Source: Acidimicrobiaceae bacterium (GTDB taxonomy: Bacteria > Actinomycetota > Acidimicrobiia > Acidimicrobiales > Ilumatobacteraceae). Taken from it: a DNA stretch of 6,142 bases. The notes under the pieces are model-generated. The model did not search any database, was not told where the DNA came from, and saw nothing but the letters and a program-made list of their open reading frames with translations. Shown here piece after piece: positions 5,782-6,142 of the stretch. The DNA is taken from assembly GCA_947490975.1 (NCBI GenBank), contig CANLHV010000075.1, positions 1 through 6,142 on the forward strand, written 5' to 3'. Position 1 is the first letter of the stretch. Each line of letters opens with the position of its first letter. The translations under genes were made by a program, and so were the position numbers.

Positions 5782-6142
5782 GTGCTTTAGAAGTTGTTGG
5801 CGTAAGCAAGATTTTTAATCAAGGCACGGCAAAGCAAGTTGACGCACTTGTTGATGTGAATTTGACTGTTAATCCTGGCGAATTCGTCTCGCTTATCGGC
5901 CCATCGGGTTGTGGCAAATCGACATTGTTACGTTTGATCGCTAATTTGCTCGAACCAACTTCAGGCTCGGTGAGCGTGAACAAAAAAACTGCTGCGCAAT
6001 CACGACTTGATCAAGATTACGGAATGGCGTTTCAACAAGCCGGACTTTTTGATTGGCGTACTGTCAGCAAAAATATCGAGTTGCCACTCGAACTCAAAGG
6101 TTGGGACAAAGCAAAGCGTGAAGCGCGGGCAAACGAGATGCT
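5778..6142 (+). CDS. ABC transporter ATP-binding protein, NitT/TauT type (3' end outside the window)
   Basis: This is the cytoplasmic ATPase partner of the upstream permease, cut by the right edge after 121 codons; such proteins are usually about 250-270 residues. The reading begins (M)SALEVVGVSKIFNQG, the usual first strand, with an aromatic residue (Phe13) at the A-loop position. Walker A is GPSGCGKST (41-49) with Lys47. The following helix LLRLIANLLEPTSGSV is typical. The Q-loop glutamine is Gln86 in AFQQAGLFDWRTV, and the LFDWRTV stretch matches the LxPWRTV pattern of nitrate/taurine/sulfonate-class ATPases. The signature LSGGQ, Walker B and H-loop lie beyond the window, so intactness cannot be judged. 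The start is GTG overlapping the permease stop as GTGA, with a good SD 8 nt upstream. A substrate-binding protein and perhaps a second permease would be expected further downstream. Confidence 0.9.
   Translation, partial: MSALEVVGVSKIFNQGTAKQVDALVDVNLTVNPGEFVSLIGPSGCGKSTLLRLIANLLEPTSGSVSVNKKTAAQSRLDQDYGMAFQQAGLFDWRTVSKNIELPLELKGWDKAKREARANEM

Overview
The window is a single, tightly packed, plus-strand gene cluster. It reads as a catabolic operon for pyrimidines (or closely related cyclic ureides), followed by the start of an ABC uptake system. There are five complete genes and one gene cut by the right edge. No RNA genes, mobile elements, CRISPR arrays, terminators or long non-coding stretches were seen.

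Layout: (1) 59-901, a nitrilase-superfamily beta-ureidopropionase / N-carbamoyl-beta-alanine amidohydrolase. (2) 937-2361, a dihydropyrimidinase/hydantoinase with all metal ligands. (3) 2398-3882, a CoA-acylating (methyl)malonate-semialdehyde dehydrogenase (mmsA type). (4) 3887-4903, a luciferase-like (LLM) oxidoreductase of the F420/Mer-like kind. (5) 4906-5781, a six-helix NitT/TauT-type ABC permease. (6) 5778 to the right edge, the N-terminal third to half of its ABC ATPase, starting at GTG inside the permease stop codon. The first three genes are separated by 35-36 nt leaders with visible Shine-Dalgarno sites. From gene 3 on, the spacing falls to 4 nt, 2 nt and then a 4-nt overlap, which suggests one transcript with translational coupling.

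How the genes fit together: dihydropyrimidinase opens dihydrouracil (or dihydrothymine) to N-carbamoyl-beta-alanine (or N-carbamoyl-beta-aminoisobutyrate). The ureidopropionase releases CO2, ammonia and the beta-amino acid. After transamination, the mmsA product would convert malonate or methylmalonate semialdehyde to acetyl- or propionyl-CoA. Two steps of the reductive route have no conventional enzyme here: the initial uracil-to-dihydrouracil reduction and the beta-alanine transaminase. The LLM enzyme sits where a reductase for the first step could be, so it is the most interesting gene in the window. The transporter probably imports the substrate.

Organism: a likely F420-type LLM enzyme together with this gene set points to an actinobacterium. 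The moderate GC content, frequent TTG for leucine and compact spacing would suit an Acidimicrobiia-like aquatic lineage. This is inference from gene content and codon use, with no marker gene to confirm it.
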